Below, one piece after another: positions 50,937 to 59,763 of a stretch of 64,000 nucleotides of DNA. A model generated the notes under the pieces. It worked only from the letters and a program-made list of their open reading frames with translations. It was not told the DNA's origin and did not search any database. The DNA is from JARKQH01 sp964631605 (GTDB lineage Bacteria > Verrucomicrobiota > Verrucomicrobiia > Limisphaerales > UBA8199): assembly GCA_964631605.1 (NCBI GenBank), contig CAZVYG010000009.1, forward strand, positions 1 to 64,000, read 5' to 3'. Each line of letters starts with the position of its first letter. Position 1 is the stretch's first letter. Made by a program: the position numbers and the translations under genes.

Positions 50937-52766
50937 ATGGCAGAGAACACGAGGCACGTTTACGACGAAAGCAAGATCAAGACGCTTTCCTCGCTGGAGC
51001 ATATCCGGCTGCGGACCGGCATGTACATCGGCCGGATCGGCGACGGGTCGCATTACGACGACGGCTGCTACATTCTCCTCAAGGAGGTGATTGATAACGC
51101 CATTGACGAGTTCATCATGGGGGCGGGCAAGGAAGTGCAGATCAGCATCCAGGACCGCACCGTGACCGTCCGGGATTTCGGGCGGGGCATCCCGCTGGGG
51201 AAGGTGGTGGACTGCGTGTCGCAGATCAACACCGGGGCGAAGTACAACGACGATGTTTTCCAATTCAGCGTGGGACTCAACGGGGTGGGGACCAAGGCGG
51301 TCAACGCCCTTTCCAAAGAATTCATGGTGCGCAGCCACCGCGAGGGCCAGTTTGTCGAAGCCTGGTTCAGGCAGGGCAAACTCAGGAAAGAGCACAAGGG
51401 CAAGACCACCGAGCCGGACGGCACGCTGATCCGCTTCGAGCCCGACCCGGAGATTTTCAAGAACACGGAGTTCCGGCCCGAGCACGTCGAGCGGCGGCTG
51501 CGGCATTACAGCTACCTGAATTCCGGGCTGCGGCTGGTGTACAACGGCAAGACCTTTCAATCCCGCAACGGGCTGCTGGACCTGGTGCTGGAGGACCTGC
51601 GGGCCGACGGCAGCGAACCGATTTATCCGCCGCTGCATTACGCCGAGAAAACGCTGGAGTTTTGTTTCACCCACAGCAACAGCCGCTACGGCGAGACGTT
51701 TTACTCCTTCGTCAACGGCCAGTACACCAGCGACGGGGGCACGCACCTCAGCGCCTTCCGCGAGGGCCTGCTCAAGGCCGTCAACGAATATGCCCGCGAA
51801 AAATTCGAGGGGGATGACGTGCGCGAGAGCATGGTCGGCGCGGTGGCCATCCGGCTCAAGGACCCGGTGTTCGAGTCCCAGACCAAGAACAAGCTGGGCA
51901 ACACCGAAATCCGGACCGAGCTGGTGAACCGCGTGCGCGAGGAGTTGTTGCACTTCTTCAATCGCAACAAGGAAATCGCCGAAAAGATTGTCGCCAAGGT
52001 CCAGGACACCCGCCAGCTCCGCAAGGAACTGCAGGAAGTCAAGAAACTCGCGCGGGAGCGGGCCAAGGCCATCACCATCCGCATCCCGCAGCTCAAGGAC
52101 TGCAAAATCCATTACGACAAGGCCAAAGGCAAAGGGCGCGGTTCGATGATCTTCATCACCGAAGGGCAGTCGGCCGCCGGCTCGATCGTGAGCTGCCGGG
52201 ATGTCAACACCCAGGCCATCTTCGTGCTCAAGGGCAAACCGCTGAACGTCTGGGACCTCAAGCGCGACATCGTTTACAAGAACGATGAAATGTACAACCT
52301 CATGCGCAGCCTCGATATCGAGGACACCATCGAAAACCTGCGCTATGAGAAAGTCATCCTCGCGACCGACGCGGACGTGGACGGGCTGCACATCCGGAAC
52401 CTGATGATCACCTACTTCTTCCGTTTCTTCGATCAACTGGTTCACGACGGCCATCTTTACGTGCTGGAAACGCCGCTGTTCCGCGTCCGCACCAAACAGC
52501 AAACCCTGTATTGTTACTCGGAAGCCGAGCGGGACGAGGCCGCGAAGCGATTTGGCAAAGGCTGCGAGATCACGCGCTTCAAGGGCCTGGGCGAAATCTC
52601 GCCCGACGAATTCAAGCAGTTTATCGGGAAAGACATGCGCCTCAGCCAAGTGGAGTATGCCCCCAAAATGGAAGCCGCCGGCATCCTCGGCTTCTACATG
52701 GGCAAGAATACCCCGGAACGCAAGGACTACATCATGGAGAATCTGGTGGTGCCGGTGGAGGAGTAG
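50937..52766 (+). CDS. parE: DNA topoisomerase IV subunit B
   Basis: A 609-residue ATPase subunit. GHKL motifs: LLKEVIDNAIDEFIMG (Asn/Glu), VTVRDFGRGIPLGKVVDC and FSVGLNGVGTKAVNALSKEF. TOPRIM motifs: MIFITEGQSAAGSIVSCRDV (Glu; the usual D/N-S-A is Q-S-A) and ILATDADVDGLHIRNLMITY. The end, ITRFKGLGEISPDEFKQFIG then YMGKNTPERKDYIMENLVVP, matches the Bacteroidetes-type ParE. Together with parC (42983) it gives a complete topoisomerase IV, though the genes are separated by 5.8 kb. Confidence 0.94.
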   Translation: MAENTRHVYDESKIKTLSSLEHIRLRTGMYIGRIGDGSHYDDGCYILLKEVIDNAIDEFIMGAGKEVQISIQDRTVTVRDFGRGIPLGKVVDCVSQINTGAKYNDDVFQFSVGLNGVGTKAVNALSKEFMVRSHREGQFVEAWFRQGKLRKEHKGKTTEPDGTLIRFEPDPEIFKNTEFRPEHVERRLRHYSYLNSGLRLVYNGKTFQSRNGLLDLVLEDLRADGSEPIYPPLHYAEKTLEFCFTHSNSRYGETFYSFVNGQYTSDGGTHLSAFREGLLKAVNEYAREKFEGDDVRESMVGAVAIRLKDPVFESQTKNKLGNTEIRTELVNRVREELLHFFNRNKEIAEKIVAKVQDTRQLRKELQEVKKLARERAKAITIRIPQLKDCKIHYDKAKGKGRGSMIFITEGQSAAGSIVSCRDVNTQAIFVLKGKPLNVWDLKRDIVYKNDEMYNLMRSLDIEDTIENLRYEKVILATDADVDGLHIRNLMITYFFRFFDQLVHDGHLYVLETPLFRVRTKQQTLYCYSEAERDEAAKRFGKGCEITRFKGLGEISPDEFKQFIGKDMRLSQVEYAPKMEAAGILGFYMGKNTPERKDYIMENLVVPVEE

Positions 52767-52844
52767 GCTCGCCGCTGTCTTTCCCCGCCTCGACCCGCCC
52801 TGGCGGTCGTTTGACATCCGCCCAATTCTGCGCCATCTAAAACC

Positions 52845-53807
52845 ATGTTGCGGAACCGCCGTAAATTCCTGAAATACCTGGGTGTCGGAGCCGGGCTTAC
52901 GGCCGCCGCCGGCACTTGGTGGGCGGCCACGTCCCAGCGCCGGGCGGCCCGGTGGCTCCGCCGCTTTGCCGCGGATGCCCGGCGGCCGATTCTGCCCGCC
53001 CCCGAGAAGCCGGAGCCGCTGTCCTGGCCGGACAACGCCATTGCGCTGGCCTGGCTTGGGCACGCCACCGTGCTGATCCATTTCTACGGCGTGCGCATTC
53101 TCACCGATCCGGCCCTGGGCAGCCGGGTGGGCGTTTCCCTTGGCATCGGCACCGCCGGCCCGAAGCGTTATGTCGCCCCGGCCCTCAGCCCCAAAGAATT
53201 GCCGCCGATTGACCTCGTCCTGCTGTCCCATGCGCACATGGACCACATGGACCTGCCGACGCTGGCCACTTTCGGCCCCGAGGTGCCGGTGATCACCGCC
53301 CGGAAAACGCAGGAGGTGCTGGCGGGTCTGCCCCTGAGACCGCAGGAACTGGGCTGGAGCGAGCGAACGGTTTTGCGGACGGCGCGCGGCGAACTGGAAA
53401 TCGAGGCCTTTGAAGTCAAGCATTGGGGCGCCCGCTGGCCCAGCGAAGTCGAGCGCGGTTACAACGGCTACATCCTGCGGCGCGAGGGCAAAGCCCTGAT
53501 CTTTGGCGGCGACACAGCCCGGACGCCGCTATTCCGCGAGTTGCGAGGCCGGGGGCCGTTCGAGGCGGCCATCATGCCGATTGCCGCCTACCGGCCGTGG
53601 ATCTGGAACCATTGCACCCCCGAGGAGGCCCTTGAGATGGTGAACGCCGCCGGCGCCCGGTTCCTTGTGCCGGTGCACCACCAGACCTTCCGGCTCAGTG
53701 AGGAGCCCCTGAATGAGCCGATCGAGCGGCTCGAAGCCGCCCTGGCAGATGAACCCGAGCGTCTGGCCCTCCGGCGCATTGGCGAAACCCGGGTCTTCCC
53801 GGCCTGA
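52845..53807 (+). CDS. MBL-fold metallo-hydrolase (NAPE-PLD/UlaG-like)
   Basis: A 320-residue metallo-beta-lactamase-fold protein. The N-terminus RRKFLKYLGVGAGLTAAAGT is a TAT-like signal or membrane anchor. The zinc motif is HAHMDH (H129, H131, D133, H134) in VLLSHAHMDHMDLPTLATFG; further ligands are in EVKHWGARW, FGGDTARTPLF and LVPVHHQTFRLSEEPLNEPI. The sequence LAWLGHATVLIHFYGVRILT and the W/H pattern fit the NAPE-hydrolysing phospholipase D-like group (family L-ascorbate-6-phosphate lactonase superfamily). It follows parE by 78 bp. Substrate unknown. Confidence 0.88.
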   Translation: MLRNRRKFLKYLGVGAGLTAAAGTWWAATSQRRAARWLRRFAADARRPILPAPEKPEPLSWPDNAIALAWLGHATVLIHFYGVRILTDPALGSRVGVSLGIGTAGPKRYVAPALSPKELPPIDLVLLSHAHMDHMDLPTLATFGPEVPVITARKTQEVLAGLPLRPQELGWSERTVLRTARGELEIEAFEVKHWGARWPSEVERGYNGYILRREGKALIFGGDTARTPLFRELRGRGPFEAAIMPIAAYRPWIWNHCTPEEALEMVNAAGARFLVPVHHQTFRLSEEPLNEPIERLEAALADEPERLALRRIGETRVFPA

Positions 53808-53817
53808 GCCGCCGAGC

Positions 53818-56800
53818 TTAAGCGGCCGGGTCGGGCCGCAATGCCGCCACCGGGAGGTTGCGCTGCCCGGCCGGTTCCTGGGGTGCCGGCGGGGCGTCGG
53901 TTGAGAACTCAAAGTCGCGGGCGATGGCGCCGGGTTCTTCGCCGATATGTTGTTTGGCGATCAGCATGTAGATGGAAGGAATGACCAGCAAGGTGAAGAG
54001 CGTTCCCAGGGCCATGCCGGCGACAATCGTCAACCCGATGGAGTTTCGCGCGGCAGCGCCCGCGCCCGTCACGAGCACCAGGGGGAAATGGCCGCAGATG
54101 GTTGCGGCACTGGTCATGAGGACCGGGCGCAAGCGAACGAGGGCCGCCTGGCGGACGGCCTCGAGCTTGCTCAAGCCGGTTCGTTGGAGTTCGTTGGCGA
54201 ACTCGACGATCAAAATACCGTTTTTGGAGACCAGCCCGACGAGCGTCACCAAGCCGACTTGCGAATAAATGTTCAACGTGGTGGTCCAGCCGTTGGTGAA
54301 GAACTCGGTGTTCGGGTCCGGCATTTTGAGGAAGCTGAACACCAGCGCCCCGAACATGGCCAGCGGGACAGACCCGAGGAGGATGATAAGCGGGTCGCGG
54401 AAGCTGTTAAACTGCGCCGCCAGCACCAGAAAAATCAACAGCAGTGCCAGCGAGAACGCCGGGAGGAACTTGCTGCCTTCCACGCGCAATTGGCGTGACT
54501 CACCGGTGTAATCCACCTTGTAGCCTTTGGGCAGGATTCGGGCGGCCTCGGTTTCAAGGAACCGGAGCGCCTCATCCAGCGGCCGGATAGACACCCCGCT
54601 GATTTTGACGGCGTTAAACTGCTGGAAACGATTCAATGAGCGGGGGCCGTTGTTCTTTTGGAGGGTGGCAAAGGTGCTGAGCGGCACCACTCGTCCGGCC
54701 GGCCCTTTGACGTAAATGTCCTCCAGTTGCTCTGGATTCAGCCGTTCGACACGCTTGAGTTGCGGGATCACCTTGTAACTCCGGCCGGCCATGCTGAACC
54801 GGTTGACGAAATTCCCGCCCACCAGCGTGGCGAGGTCCGCGCCCACAGTGGCGAGGTTCAGGCCCAGCGAAGCCACTTTATCGCGGTCCATCACCAGCTC
54901 GACTTCCGGCTGGTCCACCTTGGTGTCCAGCAGCGGGGGAAAGGCGAACATACCGCTGGCGGCGGCCTTTTCCTGGATTTGGCGGGCGAACTCGAGGATG
55001 GTTTCCGGCTCGGCGGTCGAGGCGATGACAAACTCGACGGGGAACTGGCCTCCGCCGGGCAGCGCGGCCGGGGTGGCGATGACGCTGCGAATGCCCGGAA
55101 TGCGACTCACTCTTTCCTGCACTTCGGGCTCGATTTTGAAGACGTTGCGTTTCCGCTGGCCCCAGGGCTGGAGCACCAGGCCGCCGAAGCCATTGTCCGG
55201 GAAGGTGATTTGGAAGGTGTGACTGGCCTCCGGCGTGCTCATCAACACCCGGTTCATTTCCTCCGTGTAGAAGGTGGTCTGGTCAATCGTCGCATCCGCC
55301 GCCGCTTCCACAATGCCAAACACCACGCTTTGGTCCTCGGTCGGGGCCAGTTCCTTGGGCGACATGAGGAACATGGGAATGGTCAGCAGGCTCAACGCCA
55401 CCCACAGGACATAGACGGTTGGACGGTTCGCCAGGGTGAGGTCCAACACCCGCCCATAAAAGGCGCGAAACCGGTCAAAGTCGCGATTGATGCGGCCGGT
55501 GAAACCGCGGTGTTCGCGCTTTGGGTCCAGCAGTTTTGAGGACATGACGGGCGACAAGGTCAGCGCCACCACGCCCGAGATGAACACGGCGCCGGCGAGG
55601 GTAAAAGCAAACTCGCGGAATAACGAGCCGGTCAGGCCTCCCTGCAGGCCGATCGGCGCATAGACCGCCGCAAGGGTGATGGTCATCGCGATGACGGGGC
55701 TGACCAGTTCGCGCGCGCCCAGCAAGGCGGCCCGACGCGGCGTTTGCCCCTCGCGAATGTGACGCTCCACATTTTCGACGATCACAATTGCGTCATCCAC
55801 CACCAACCCCACGGACAACACGACGGCCAGCAGGGTCAGCAGGTTGAGCGTGAAGCCGAAAACCTGCATCAAGAAAACCGCCCCGATCAGCGAAATAGGG
55901 ATGGCCACCAGCGGCACCAGCACCGACCGGAGCGAGCCGAGGAAGAGGAAAATCACAATCGCCACGATCAGGAGGGTTTCGCTCAAAGTCTTGATGACCT
56001 CGTAGATGGCATCCTCGATGTACTGGGTGGCGTCGTAGGCAATTCGCGCCTCGATCCCGGCAGGGAGTTCCTTTCGAATTTGATCCATTTCGGCGCGGAC
56101 GCGTTTGATCACATCGAGCGAATTGGCGTTGGGCAGCACCCAAACCCCCATAAACACCGCCTGCTCACCGGTAAAGCGGACCACGGAATCGTAATCCTCC
56201 GCCCCCAGGACGACATCCGCCACATCCCGCAGCCGCACCAAATCGTTGCCCGAGTGCCGCACGACCAGGTTTTTGAATTCCTCGACCGAGCGGAGGTCGG
56301 TATTGGCCGTCAGGTTCACCTGCACCAGCGATCCCTTGGTGCGGCCCACGGCCGACAAAAAGTTGTTGGCCGCCAGCACCTCGCGGATTTGGGCGGGGTT
56401 GATGTTCAGCGCGGCCATCCGGTCGGGTTTGAGCCAGATGCGCATGGCAAAGGTGCGCCCGCCCAGAATGTCCGCCCGCTGCACCCCCTCCAGCGCGCTG
56501 AGGCGGGGCTGCACAACCCGGACGAGATAATCGGTGATTTGATTCGCCTCGAGAATTTTCGAGGCGAAGCTCAGGTAGGCGCCGGCGAATTGCGAATCGG
56601 CCGAGACGATGTTGATGATGGGCACCTCGGCCTCGGGCGGGAGGTCGTTGCGGACCTGGTCCACCTTCGAGCTGATCTCGGCGAGGGCCTTGGTGGGATC
56701 GTAATTGAGTTTGAGGCGGACATTGATGGTGGAGAGGCCCAGCTTGCTGCTCGACTCGAGGTAGTCAATGCCGTCGGCGGCGGCGATGGCGCGTTCGAGG

Positions 56801-57000
56801 GGGGTGGTGATGAAGCCCCGGACCAAATCGGCGCTCGCCCCCACATACACCGTGGTAACCGTAACCGCGGCATTATCGCTGCGGGGATACTGCCGGACAT
56901 TGAGCGAGCGGATGGCCTGGATGCCGGCGATCAGGATGATCAGGCTGACCACCAAGGCCAGCACCGGCCGCCGAATAAACAGATCGGTAAAGCCTTTCAT
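53818..57000 (-). CDS. RND efflux transporter permease (HAE1/AcrB-like)
   Basis: A 1060-residue, 12-helix inner-membrane drug/proton antiporter. Features: LFIRRPVLALVVSLIILIAG (TM1), GLVVDDAIVIVENVERHIRE (the DD proton relay in TM4), VGLVSKNGILIVEFANEL (the Lys in TM10) and two large periplasmic loops with the porter domain signatures (VQRADILGGRTFAMRIWLKP, VRLRDVADVVLGAEDYDS). Third gene of a tetR-MFP-RND operon (15 bp after the adaptor). No outer-membrane TolC-like gene is present here, so the pump must share one encoded elsewhere. Confidence 0.95.
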   Translation of the reverse strand: MKGFTDLFIRRPVLALVVSLIILIAGIQAIRSLNVRQYPRSDNAAVTVTTVYVGASADLVRGFITTPLERAIAAADGIDYLESSSKLGLSTINVRLKLNYDPTKALAEISSKVDQVRNDLPPEAEVPIINIVSADSQFAGAYLSFASKILEANQITDYLVRVVQPRLSALEGVQRADILGGRTFAMRIWLKPDRMAALNINPAQIREVLAANNFLSAVGRTKGSLVQVNLTANTDLRSVEEFKNLVVRHSGNDLVRLRDVADVVLGAEDYDSVVRFTGEQAVFMGVWVLPNANSLDVIKRVRAEMDQIRKELPAGIEARIAYDATQYIEDAIYEVIKTLSETLLIVAIVIFLFLGSLRSVLVPLVAIPISLIGAVFLMQVFGFTLNLLTLLAVVLSVGLVVDDAIVIVENVERHIREGQTPRRAALLGARELVSPVIAMTITLAAVYAPIGLQGGLTGSLFREFAFTLAGAVFISGVVALTLSPVMSSKLLDPKREHRGFTGRINRDFDRFRAFYGRVLDLTLANRPTVYVLWVALSLLTIPMFLMSPKELAPTEDQSVVFGIVEAAADATIDQTTFYTEEMNRVLMSTPEASHTFQITFPDNGFGGLVLQPWGQRKRNVFKIEPEVQERVSRIPGIRSVIATPAALPGGGQFPVEFVIASTAEPETILEFARQIQEKAAASGMFAFPPLLDTKVDQPEVELVMDRDKVASLGLNLATVGADLATLVGGNFVNRFSMAGRSYKVIPQLKRVERLNPEQLEDIYVKGPAGRVVPLSTFATLQKNNGPRSLNRFQQFNAVKISGVSIRPLDEALRFLETEAARILPKGYKVDYTGESRQLRVEGSKFLPAFSLALLLIFLVLAAQFNSFRDPLIILLGSVPLAMFGALVFSFLKMPDPNTEFFTNGWTTTLNIYSQVGLVTLVGLVSKNGILIVEFANELQRTGLSKLEAVRQAALVRLRPVLMTSAATICGHFPLVLVTGAGAAARNSIGLTIVAGMALGTLFTLLVIPSIYMLIAKQHIGEEPGAIARDFEFSTDAPPAPQEPAGQRNLPVAALRPDPAA

Positions 57001-57015
57001 GCCGCTGCTTGCCGG

Positions 57016-58143
57016 TTAGGTGTCCGCCGGCCGCGGCGTTTCCGTCACGGGCGGTTTCAATTCGTTGTTCTCGACCACGGCCATGCCGTTGCGGAGCTTG
57101 AACGCGCCGGCGCTCACCACCCGCTCGCCAGCCTTGAGGCCGGACTGCACCGCCACAAAGTCGCCCCGCGTCATGCCCGTGCGAATGAACTGCTGCCGGA
57201 CGGTGAGTCCGCCCGCCGCGTTGGTGGCCGGGGCGGGCTCGATCACATAGACCGAGTCCCCGTAGGGGGCGCTGAGGATGGCGGTGGCGGGGATGACCAG
57301 CACTTCCTGTTCTTCGGGAAGGAGGACCTGGGCTCGGGCGAACATGCCGGGCCGCAGCAACCGATTGGGGTTGGCGAAGGTGGCCTGTAGCGCGACGCTG
57401 CGCGTGCTGGCGTCCAGGTCGGGATTGATGGCGGTCAGCAACCCTTCGAACGACTGGTCCGGGTAGGCGTCGGACACCAACCGCACGGGGATCCCCGTGG
57501 CCAGTTTCGACAATTCCTGCTGCGGCAGCGAGAACTCGGCGTAAACCGGCGCCAGGGACTGCAGCGAGACGATGGGCCGGCCGGCCTCGAGGTATTGGCC
57601 CAGTTGGACCTGGCGGAGACCCAGTTGGCCGTCGAACGGGGCGCGAATGGTCTTCTTCTCAATGGTCGCCTGGATGGCCTCGGCATTGGCCTGGTACTGG
57701 GCCACCGCGGCTCGCGCGGCGTCCAGTTCGGCCTCCGGCAGGGTCTTTTGCGCCCACAGCGCTTCCGCCCGCTTCAGATTGATCACGGCCAGATCGAGCT
57801 GGGCCTTGACGGCCTTCAGTTGCGCCTCCTCGGTCGAGGTGTCCAGTTTGACCAACAGGTCGCCTTTGGCGACCGTGGCGCCGGACTCGAAGGCGATTTC
57901 CCGGACGGTGCCGGGAATGTCAGGGGTGAGGGTAACGCCTTGGACCGCCGTGATGGAAGCGATGGCATTGAGCGTCTTCCGCCACTTCTCCGGTTTTACC
58001 ACGGCCGAGGCGATGGTTTCGGGCGGGGGCACATAGGCCTCGCCCGCCGCGATCAGGGTCTTGATCTGCAGGAATTTGATGCCGCCCAGGGTGCCCGCGA
58101 CGAGCACCAGGATGATCAGGGCAAGCGCTATCTTTCGTATCAT
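57016..58143 (-). CDS. RND efflux periplasmic adaptor subunit (MFP)
   Basis: A 375-residue adaptor with one N-terminal helix (IALALIILVLVAGTLGGIKF), a lipoyl half (VREIAFESGATVAKGDLLVK and APFDGQLGLRQVQLGQYLEA), an alpha-helical hairpin (AQLDLAVINLKRAEALWAQK) and a beta-barrel/membrane-proximal domain (RPGMFARAQVLLPEEQEVLV, GLKAGERVVSAG). ATG 58143 is chosen because an AAGGAG ribosome site precedes it; 58161 is also possible. It links the RND pump to an outer-membrane channel. It is 30 bp after tetR in the same operon. Confidence 0.93.
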   Translation of the reverse strand: MIRKIALALIILVLVAGTLGGIKFLQIKTLIAAGEAYVPPPETIASAVVKPEKWRKTLNAIASITAVQGVTLTPDIPGTVREIAFESGATVAKGDLLVKLDTSTEEAQLKAVKAQLDLAVINLKRAEALWAQKTLPEAELDAARAAVAQYQANAEAIQATIEKKTIRAPFDGQLGLRQVQLGQYLEAGRPIVSLQSLAPVYAEFSLPQQELSKLATGIPVRLVSDAYPDQSFEGLLTAINPDLDASTRSVALQATFANPNRLLRPGMFARAQVLLPEEQEVLVIPATAILSAPYGDSVYVIEPAPATNAAGGLTVRQQFIRTGMTRGDFVAVQSGLKAGERVVSAGAFKLRNGMAVVENNELKPPVTETPRPADT

Positions 58144-58173
58144 ATCCTCTCCTTTTCCCACTCCGATTCGAGA

Positions 58174-58821
58174 TTAGACCGGGACCGGCCGGGGTGGTGC
58201 CAGAGCGGCGGTTCGGCTGGAGCCCGCCCGGCCCCGGCGCGTCGCCGCCCCGGACAAGAACAAGTCCACAAGGCGTTCGGCGGTTCGGCGGTTCAACGCG
58301 CTGCGGGGCATCAGGAGCTGCGAGACAATCAGGAAATTGACCTGGCCATACAACGCGTAGGCCAGTTCCCGGCTGTCAAAACGCCGGTCCAAAACCCCCT
58401 CGGCCTGTCCCGCTTTCATCAGCGACTCGACAAAGTCCACGCTCCGCTGGCATTTCTCGGCCCGGCAAAGCCCTTCGGGCAATTCTCCCGGGGCGGCCAG
58501 CGTTGTGGCAAAAGCGATTCGCACCAACTCCTTCCGCGCGCGCACAAAATCAAACAGCGCGCTCAGCGCCTCGACCAGCCGCGACCGGAGGTCCTGTCCC
58601 CGCGCGGCCGCCATCCGCACCCGCTCGTGGCGCGCGTCATGCGCTTCATCCACCAGTGCCTGGTAAAGCCCCGCCTTGTCGCCGAAATAATAGTACAGCG
58701 CGGGTTTGGACACTTTGGCCGCGTCCACGATCTCCTGCACCGACGCGGCGGCATAGCCCCGGTAGGCGAAGATGCGCGCCGCTGCCTCGAGGATTTGCCG
58801 TTTTGTGTCCAAATGATTCAT
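58174..58821 (-). CDS. TetR/AcrR-family transcriptional repressor
   Basis: A 215-residue regulator with an N-terminal HTH (DTKRQILEAAARIFAYRGYA, ASVQEIVDAAKVSKPALYYY, FGDKAGLYQALVDEAHD) and a helical ligand-binding C-terminal domain. It is the first gene of the efflux operon and is preceded by an 18-bp palindrome at 58838-58855 that is almost certainly its operator, so it should repress its own operon and be released by a pump substrate. Confidence 0.93.
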   Translation of the reverse strand: MNHLDTKRQILEAAARIFAYRGYAAASVQEIVDAAKVSKPALYYYFGDKAGLYQALVDEAHDARHERVRMAAARGQDLRSRLVEALSALFDFVRARKELVRIAFATTLAAPGELPEGLCRAEKCQRSVDFVESLMKAGQAEGVLDRRFDSRELAYALYGQVNFLIVSQLLMPRSALNRRTAERLVDLFLSGAATRRGRAGSSRTAALAPPRPVPV

Positions 58822-58837
58822 TGCAAAAAGCGGGATA

Positions 58838-58855
58838 ACCTACCGAACGGTAGGT
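58838..58855. promoter_or_regulatory. TetR operator upstream of the efflux operon
   Basis: Eight-base arms ACCTACCG and CGGTAGGT around a central AA form a near-perfect palindrome. It ends 17 bp before the tetR start codon, where binding would block transcription of tetR and the pump genes. Confidence 0.8.
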
Positions 58856-58873
58856 AAAATGTCTAATGGTTTC

Positions 58874-59093
58874 TGACGGGAAACTGACGGGAAACTGACG
58901 GGAAACTGACGGGAAACTGACGGGAAANNNNNNNNNNNNNNNNNNNNNNNNNNNNNNNNNNNNNNNNNNNNNNNNNNNNNNNNNNNNNNNNNNNNNNNNN
59001 NNNNNNNNNNNNNNNNNNNNNNNNNNNTGACGGGAAACTGACGGGAAACTGACGGGAAACTGACGGGAAACTGACGGGAAACTGACGGGAAAC
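58874..59093. repeat. 11-bp tandem repeat array spanning an assembly gap
   Basis: Copies of TGACGGGAAAC repeat without any visible mismatch: four full and one partial copy left of the gap (58874-58927) and six right of it (59028-59093). The true copy number is unknown because the gap falls inside the array. The unit is one DNA helical turn long. The minus-strand reading is a three-frame FPVSFPSVSRQ-type peptide, but no start or gene context supports translation. Confidence 0.95.
58928..59027. other. Assembly gap (100 N) inside the tandem repeat
   Basis: Exactly 100 N, a placeholder length used by scaffolders. The gap is flanked on both sides by the same 11-bp repeat, so the assembler failed at the repeat and the real length may be longer or shorter. 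Confidence 0.98.
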
Positions 59094-59267
59094 GCGCGCC
59101 GGGCGCCGTCTTCCCGCATTTTCAGGACATTGACTACGCGCGGGTTTATCAACGGAAGGCTTATTGCCAGCGCCGAGGTTGCAGGGAAAGGGCCTACCCG
59201 CGGCGCAGAACACGCGCAAAAGGCGGTGACAATTCGCTCGGAGCAGCCTAAGATGATTGGAGTGCGG

Positions 59268-59474
59268 ATGAGACGAAGTGAACCCGGGTCACGGAAGGCG
59301 CACGCGCAACGGTGGGCGCGCCGGCTTTCCGCGCGGGTTGAACAGGTTCTCGCCGCCCACCCGGAAGCTGATCCCGACAATGTCCGCCACACGCTTGTTT
59401 TGTTGGAGATGGCGCCATTGGAACGCCTGCAAAGGAGCCTGATCCGTGGCCGCGCTGCCCTTCGCCGAAAGTGA
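59268..59474 (+). CDS. Small antitoxin-like protein, 68 aa
   Basis: A short basic protein: MRRSEPGSRKAHAQRWARRL, VEQVLAAHPEADPDNVRHTL and LLEMAPLERLQRSLIRGRA. The pattern HPEADPDNVRHTL-x-LL-x-PPLERLQRSLIRGRA recalls small proteins encoded directly before nucleotidyltransferase-like genes in Verrucomicrobia and Planctomycetes, which suggests a toxin-antitoxin or similar pair. ATG 59268 has a GGAG motif five bases upstream. Its stop overlaps the start of a broken nucleotidyltransferase-like gene. The pairing is from memory of such loci and is not proven. Confidence 0.55.
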   Translation: MRRSEPGSRKAHAQRWARRLSARVEQVLAAHPEADPDNVRHTLVLLEMAPLERLQRSLIRGRAALRRK

Positions 59475-59722
59475 AATCCGGCTGTTGACCGCCCTGTTGT
59501 GAAGTGAGGCATTGTCGAAATGTGCCTCTGGGCCCTTACAAGCTCAAGGTTCTGCCGCTGGAGCGAGTGCTCGCCAGCAAAATGGCGGCGAATCGCGCCA
59601 AAGATCAACTCACAATTCCCGTGCTGCGAGACGCGCTAGCAACCCTCGGGGCGGCCGGCGCCCGACTCAGGAAGCCAAAGGCGCAGCGACAACCTTTCGC
59701 AAAAACGCGTCGGGCGCGCTAA
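59446..59722 (+). pseudogene. Internally deleted nucleotidyltransferase-like gene
   Basis: A GTG at 59446 with AAAGGAG upstream starts VAALPFAESEIRLLTALL and then stops at 59500-59502. Just after, in another frame (from about 59518), the sequence reads VPLGPYKLKVLPLERVLASK then MAANRAKDQLTIPVLRDALA. These match the N-terminal and C-terminal ends of AbiEii-like nucleotidyltransferase-family proteins, whose middle (with the GSxxxD-type active site) is missing, so an internal deletion with a frameshift has inactivated the gene. It overlaps the small upstream gene by 29 bp, as intact pairs do. Confidence 0.55.
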
Positions 59723-59763
59723 AGGCGCAGGCGGGGGCGGCGCTGAATGCGCCCCCCGCGGTG

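Noticed and set aside
50853..53423. Long minus-strand ORF (856 codons)
   Set aside because: It runs antisense to parE and the MBL hydrolase, which have clear motifs; high GC content creates long open antisense frames.
58874..59093. CRISPR array
   Set aside because: The 11-bp unit is repeated head-to-tail without any spacer sequence, so it is a tandem repeat, not a CRISPR.
58646..59608. Minus-strand ORF encoding FPVSFPSVSRQ repeats
   Set aside because: The peptide is only the tandem repeat read in frame across an N gap and overlaps the well-supported tetR gene; no start signal or codon pattern supports it.
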